From Agrocybe praecox (Eukaryota; Basidiomycota; Agaricomycetes; Agaricales; Agrocybaceae): 64,000 nt of DNA. Where the stretch lies: positions 2,480,001 through 2,544,000 of the forward strand of contig OZ024840.1 in assembly GCA_964017145.1 (NCBI GenBank), written 5' to 3'. Shown piece by piece: positions 59,082-64,000 of this stretch. Position 1 is the stretch's first letter; each line of letters starts with the position of its first letter. The notes below the pieces were generated by a model, which had not been told where the DNA came from, did not search any database, and saw only the letters and a list, made by a program, of their open reading frames with translations. The translations under genes were made by a program, and so were the position numbers.

Positions 59082-60321
59082 ATGTCACAATCCCTCAAAA
59101 ATCCAGATTCCCGAACCCTCCCTGAAGGTTGGGCTGAGCACTTTGATTCAGCGTAAGTGTACACATCACATTATATGATACGCAAAGGACTAAATGTGAC
59201 CCTTTTCAGACGGCATATATGGTCGGTCGCAGAGCTCAAGACATATGAAGACACCATTCATTTTTTATGATTTCAGGTATTATGTCGACTTGAATGTCGA
59301 GCCTCCTCGAGTGACGTTCGCCCATCCATGCGATCTGGATAGGGAAACACCATCGAGTGCACCTGCACGGGTAAAAGAACACAACAGTCCCAACAGTCCA
59401 AATCGAAATGTTCAGAAGCCTACAGGACCACGTAAGAACTCTTCGGCGTCCATAAATGCAATTATTCGAGAGACGCGAAGGGCGCGACGCGCTACGGATG
59501 CTCAGCACACGTATGCGAGTTCCCGAACTGCTGCACCCAGCAGGCCTACCAGCTCAACAGGTGGAGCGGCTAATTCTAGTCGCTCCTCCTCTCATGCCCC
59601 TGAATCCGATGAGGTCACCTCTACCCGTAAAAGCACGCCGTCTTCAAAAAATGGTTCGCCTACGTCACCGACGTCGATGTATTTAGATACTCGCGACCCA
59701 CGGAACGTGTTTGATTGTACACGGCTGGCTTCTGGCAGTCGTCGCATGACCGTCAATGGGTCACGGCCATCCCCTTCATCGATATCTACATATCAAAACC
59801 AAAACGGATCATCAAGTCACCTAGCTGCTCATTCTCTATACCCTAGTTCTGTCAATGCGTCCCCGTTTCCTCTCCAGTCTCCGAAGGACCGGACGAATAA
59901 CTCTGCTCAGCCGATGCCCGAGACGAAGCCTATGAAGACGCCCATCATCACTTTTTCTGGCAACTTCTCACCTTCTACCACGATGATATCATCGAAGTCA
60001 AGTCCTAATTTCAGTCAAATGTCGGAACACACGCCTGCCACACTGCCTCCGACAAATCCAGCCATCTTACAACCCAAACCAATTCGACCAATGCAAGGCA
60101 TTAGCCTCAATCTGCAGATTCAAGTTGCTGGCATCGCAGACACCCCTGGCTATAACACGGACAGTGCCAAGAATTCTGGAAAGAATCAACTCCTGAAGAA
60201 TTTCAGATTGGGCAACGGAAAAATATCATCCAAGGGTAAAGCACGAAGTGAATCCCAAGATGGGGAGAATAGGCGATTTTCACGTGAGCTGGACGCGGTC
60301 ACCTCCAGAATGGACAAATGA
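59082..60321 (+). CDS. WW-domain protein, tandem copy B
   Basis: Exon 1 (59082-59152): MSQSLKNPDSRTLPEGWAEH, FDS. Exon 2 is a 12-nt microexon (59210-59221), giving ARHIW. Exon 3 from 59277: YYVDLNVEPPRVTFAHPCD. The WW domain is LPEGW...WYYVDL...TFAHP, with Phe in place of the second Trp. The tail of about 345 residues is disordered, Ser/Pro/Asn-rich, and ends in a basic, possibly helical stretch (NQLLKNFRLGNGKISSKGKA, RELDAVTSRMDK). Tails of copies A and B share little; only the WW domain and exon structure are conserved. Function unknown. Confidence 0.72.
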
Positions 60322-60615
60322 TTTGTATAAGTAGGATACCCAGATGTAGGAAGGCGATGTTGTAGCTGTAGCTGTAGTTTTCTTGTGTTGATAATTACTT
60401 TCGATATTCCATCTGTATATTCGTGTAAAATCAGAATTGTATTACCAATTCGTCCAATGTTCCAGTTCGTGCGGTAATTATATTATTAAAATTCGCATGT
60501 AAGGTGGGTCCTAGATTGAGAAAGGCTCCGTGCAATAGTGATACAGTGTTATGATATAAGTACGAGCGCAGGGTAAATGTCGAAAGTAGAACGATACACG
60601 CCTCAATCTCTATTG

Positions 60616-61332
60616 TCATGAGGCGACATTGAAGGACTCCCCGCATCCGCAAGCATCCTTAATGTTAGGATTCTTGAAAACGAACTTGGAACTATATTAC
60701 AGGCCAGGATGAGTGACCATGTTGACACCGACAATGTATGGAGGCGGACGTACCTTAGAGCATCTTCCTTCCAATCCATCTCGCTCCCAATTATTGAGAA
60801 CAATGCCTTGGAGTCAATTAAAACTTGAACTCCATCCTGGTTGACGACTTCGTCGAATTTGCCCGGCTTATCCACATAGTCTAGGTGGTAGGACAACCCG
60901 GCACAGCCCTTGTTCCGCACGCCTATCCGGATAAGCTGGGGAGTTGGGCTTTTAAGGAGATTCTGCAACCGTGAAACGGCTGTAGGTGTCTACAAACGAG
61001 GCAAATAAGAAAATAGCTCGGAGAAGATGTTAACGCCGTATTTAACGCACAATTGTGAGTGCAGCTTTCGTTGAACGCAGTGTCGGTCTTGGTTTCTCGG
61101 CTTTGGGGGCTGGAGGGGGTGGTGCAGCCGTCTGTGGCGCAGCAGCATCTGGAGACATATGGACACGGTCTGTTGGTATTGATACAGGAGGTGAATTTGA
61201 GAGTACAGGTGCGGGGATATGACTCGTGGTGCCATTGCGGAAGGCGGACATCATCGCTCGCCTTGTAATGAGAGTTGAAGAGAGACATGGAGTACGTAGT
61301 GAGTAACTGGCACGGACGATGGAGAGAGACAT
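60616..61332 (-). CDS. ISA1: Mitochondrial iron-sulfur assembly protein Isa1
   Basis: A-type scaffold/carrier for mitochondrial 4Fe-4S maturation, working with Isa2 and Iba57. Starts MSLSIVRASYSLRTPCLSST with a basic, Ser-rich presequence, then a Pro/Ala-rich linker and RPTLRSTKAALTI. After an intron, TPTAVSRLQNLLKSPTPQLI, RIGVRNKGCAGLSYHLDYVD, KPGKFDEVVNQDGVQVLIDS, KALFSIIGSEMDWKEDALR and, after the last intron, SKFVFKNPNIKDACGCGESF, ending NVAS. The three conserved Cys (GCAG and CGCG) are present. Length and end match Isa1/IscA. Confidence 0.93.
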
Positions 61333-61507
61333 TGTAGTCGTCGAGGAGAACGATGAGCAAGAAGAAGGGTGAACGATCTCAAAGCAGAGCCAAAACAGAG
61401 CTGCAGATCACAAATCCAGTTTCATTTGTTGTCATCTGTTTACTATAACCATTGTCCAATCATGTCCATCCTATTATCTACTCGACTTCTACTACTATTA
61501 CTAACCA

Positions 61508-63376
61508 CTACGTTTCTTGTACATAGTTTCCTGTATTTCTATTAGCTCTCGATCACTTTTTTGTTTTGATAGACGTTGCTTACCAGGGAAAACCCCTTGC
61601 ACTCCGTTTAATCTTCCGGTCCACCAATCCTCCGTGCTCTCCGTCTTTTCTACCAACTCGATTCTATCACCAGCATTGAACGAAAGGTCTCCAGCGGCCT
61701 AAATCATTTAAATAACGGGGAATCTGGAGCAAACAAAAATACTTCTTACCTGTGCGGCAAAGTCGTACAATGCAACGACATATGTAACCTGCGGCTTGGG
61801 TTTCGGCTTCAATGGGGGAGGGGGAGGAGGAGCTCTCTTGGCGGCAGCTGCCGCCGCCGCAGACGAATTGCCTGTCGCAGGCGTGTAAGGGGGAGGTGCA
61901 GCAGGTTGGTACGAGCTTGTCGGAGGAGGCACTGGCGATTTTTTATAGGAAGATGTAGATGCGCTAGACACGGAGCGAGAAGGAGGAGGTGCTGCGCGTA
62001 AACTTCCAGCACCGGACGAGGTAGTAGCAGCAGAGGATTGACGTCCCAAACTGTTTTGGCCCTGCGCCCTATTCGCCTGTACCATTCGAGCTATAAGAGT
62101 GGCAATTCAATCATAGCTGGTATTGCATAGGACATAAGTTGCTCACAAACGGACACAATTCTCTTGATAATTCCAAGGTTCTCAATGACACTCCAGGCAT
62201 CCGTTCGTTTGCCTTCGTAGTCTGACGAGATGTGGGAACCAGGGACGTTTGTTATATCGTACTTGGATTCATCGGCAAAACTGTTCATCTTCTCCAAAAT
62301 CAAATAAAATATATTCAATCTAAGGTATATTTTAGGATCTCTGTTACTGGACAAATTTGTAGGAGACACTCACTGCATGTAGAAGAATGAGTTGAACAAG
62401 GGGTCAATATATTGGGTAGTTAACATAAAGAAGCGAGGTAGATCCTGCTTCAAAGCATTGTTAATATAGTCGTATTCATTCGTGGCGATTTCGAAGTCTT
62501 GCTCCAACTAGATGATATCAGAAATGCTGGTCAAACATGAAGAAATGAAGACAGACTTTGAACAAATTCTTCTCGTCACCCAATGACTTCTCTTTCTTAT
62601 CTCTAAGTTTAGTGAGGGAGTTGTTGAACCTATCGTAGTCTGTCAACTACGAAAGCGGGAAATCGTTTAGAAACGCCTAGGGAGAACAAGGGTGTAAGGT
62701 TAACCTTATGGTCTCTTTTGGTGATGGTCTTGCGGATAGTCTTGAGGACAGACTGAAACTCCCTAGCAGGACCGGAAATGCGAGTTTCGATGAGCTCTAA
62801 CTCAGGACCGATAAGCTCGCGCAACTCTTGCATGGCGGTCTCATATTTGGTAACATTGCGAATGGTGTGGGCAGCTTCAGGATGTTTCCCGATGAGATCA
62901 TATTCGCCGGCGATAGGTTGGAAGACGACGGCGAAATGCTGTGCAAACCCAGCTCCAGCCATGAACAAGGCTTCGCGATTCAAAGCAAACCGATGTTTAG
63001 TAGACCAAATGAGAAGACGAGAGGAAGTAAGGCGTCAGTCATGCTTCAAGGTTAGAATGAAGTTGAAAAGCGTGCATACTGGTGACGGCGTCTATGAACG
63101 TCTTGGTGTCCTTGATCAGCTTCTCAGTTGCTGATTCCAAGGCAGCAAAGTTGCGCCGGTAGTCATCGAACTCCGGATCGACGGATTCTGCAATTCGATA
63201 AGATGGTCAGGGCAATGAGTCCAATGCCCCCCGAGCTGCGATATTCATCTTACTTTTCGACATCCCAATCTTGCTGGTGACAGCGAACGGCGTTCTGTGG
63301 GCGTTGTTAGAACACTTATACGCATATCTTTGTATAAATTCAATTACCGCGCCAGCGCCTTGCCAATTCCTTTCAT
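61508..63376 (-). CDS. hob1: BAR-SH3 amphiphysin-like protein (Hob1/Rvs167)
   Basis: Membrane-bending protein of endocytosis and actin patches. ATG 63376 gives MKGIGKALARTPFAVTSKIG, SVDPEFDDYRRNFAALESAT and EKLIKDTKTFIDAVTS, the start of the BAR domain. It continues AGAGFAQHFAVVFQPIAGEY, DLIGKHPEAAHTIRNVTKYE, AREFQSVLKTIRKTITKRDH, LTDYDRFNNSLTKLRDKKEK and SFFYMQLNIFYLILEKMNSF. A Pro/Ala/Ser linker (KRAPPPPPPLKPKPKPQ) leads to the SH3 domain: YVVALYDFAAQAAGDLSFNA, GDRIELVEKTESTEDWWTGR, LNGVQGVFPGNYVQET. Stop at 61508-61510, confirmed by splicing the last intron (gtaagcaacg..aatacag). About ten introns. Confidence 0.93.
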
Positions 63377-63797
63377 TTTGTGAGGTAGAGAAACTCGAAA
63401 TAGCCTATAGTGAGACTCAGTCAAGGGTCGCGGGCGTTTGTCCAACTGAGTATGTATTTATTCCCACGCGGGTCATACTCGCATCCCGCAACATTCTACC
63501 ACTTGACTACTACACACTTACTTGACTTGTTTCCCAAATTTTGAAAATATCTACGGTGCTCATAAAACATTCTTATTTTTTTCTCAGCTCATTTTGGTTT
63601 CCTCCTTGCCAGCTCGACTATTAATAATTCCCCACTAACATGACGTCACGTGAAGCTCATTAGAATCGGTTATCTAGTCATATTGCGGCTCCGCCTAACT
63701 ACCTTACTATTTATTACCAACTCCTCCTTGTCTCTTACACATACCCCATTCAGACGGAACCTCAAGACAATAACGACAAAACTATACCTTTACTATA
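63377..63797. promoter_or_regulatory. Divergent promoter hob1 / SDO1
   Basis: A 421-bp region. TGACGTCACGTG at 63641-63652 combines a perfect CRE (63641-63648) and an E-box CACGTG (63647-63652), about 150 bp before the SDO1 ATG. A nested inverted repeat lies at 63416-63505 on the hob1 side. Confidence 0.5.
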
Positions 63798-64000
63798 ATG
63801 CCTCAGATTCAACAACCATCTAATCAGATCAAGTACGTAACAAAAGCGCTTTTCAGAGGTTTTTCTAATGATTGCATTGCAGGTTGACAAACGTTTCTAT
63901 AGTCCGCTTAAAAAAGGGCGGAAAGCGCTTCGAGGTAATTATTACGCAATATTTAATCGAATCTTCAATTGATCGTCTCAAACTATCAGATCGCTTGCTA
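63798..64000 (+). CDS. SDO1: Ribosome maturation protein Sdo1/SBDS, 5' part
   Basis: Starts MPQIQQPSNQIK; introns follow immediately, then LTNVSIVRLKKGGKRFE and, in the last bases, IACY. This is the N-terminal SBDS domain start (V.LKKGGKRFEIACY). With the Efl1 GTPase, Sdo1 releases Tif6/eIF6 from late pre-60S subunits in the cytoplasm. The gene is cut by the window end. Shares a divergent promoter with hob1. Confidence 0.93.

Noticed and set aside
63416..63505. Possible tRNA gene on the minus strand
   Set aside because: D-arm-like sequence and a 7-bp outer stem exist, but there is no B box (GTTCRANNC) and the anticodon-arm loop would be 12 nt; kept only as a structural finding.

Overview
The window is nuclear DNA from a filamentous basidiomycete, most likely an Agaricomycete. 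It is dense in genes carrying many short introns of about 45-70 nt with GT..AG borders. The proteins are typically fungal: Osh3, Atg16 without a WD40 tail, Gcn20, Sap30-like, Hob1/Rvs167, and a CBM1 cellulose-binding module. Two small families (the short multi-pass membrane proteins at 31.7-34.0 kb and the secreted protein at 40.8 kb) look like mushroom-lineage families. All gene models here were spliced by eye, so exact exon borders are provisional.

Layout. 0-0.6 kb: 5' part of a secreted CBM1 enzyme (minus strand, cut by the window edge). 1.3-24.7 kb: dense housekeeping block with OSH3 (-), 6-phosphogluconate dehydrogenase (+), ASNSD1-like (+), prohibitin 1 (+), a three-RRM Pub1/TIA-1-like protein (+), ATG16 (-), YPT7/Rab7 (+), a chromodomain protein with a long conserved C-terminus (+), AP-1 sigma (-), 6-phosphogluconolactonase (-), a one-TM protein (-), a PXA-domain protein (+) and an uncharacterised gene (-). 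24.7-31.7 kb: about 7 kb with no intact gene that I can support. 31.7-34.0 kb: a tandem pair of small membrane-protein genes (-). 34.2-64 kb: dense again, with a CofD-like protein (+), an unknown protein (+), chorismate synthase (-), Sap30-like (+), a secreted protein with a repeat tail (+), GCN20/ABCF3 (+), topoisomerase II (+), a rhodanese-tyrosine phosphatase (+), two tandem WW-domain genes (+), ISA1 (-), Hob1/Rvs167 BAR-SH3 (-) and the start of SDO1/SBDS (+).

How genes relate. There is no operon-like logic, but some neighbours share function. Two consecutive oxidative pentose phosphate enzymes lie 14 kb apart. ATG16 and YPT7, both of the autophagy/vacuole route, are head to head over 188 bp. 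OSH3/GND1 and Hob1/SDO1 are also divergent pairs. Trafficking proteins (Osh3, Ypt7, AP-1 sigma, PXA protein, Hob1) are over-represented, possibly by chance.

Most interesting points: the tandem WW genes split their WW domain at identical places around a 12-nt microexon; the tyrosine phosphatase has about 360 residues inserted between its catalytic P-loop and Q-loop; the chromodomain protein is a candidate Chp1/RITS-type heterochromatin factor; and the membrane-protein pair shares all five intron positions. I did not find a clearly new defence or mobile system.
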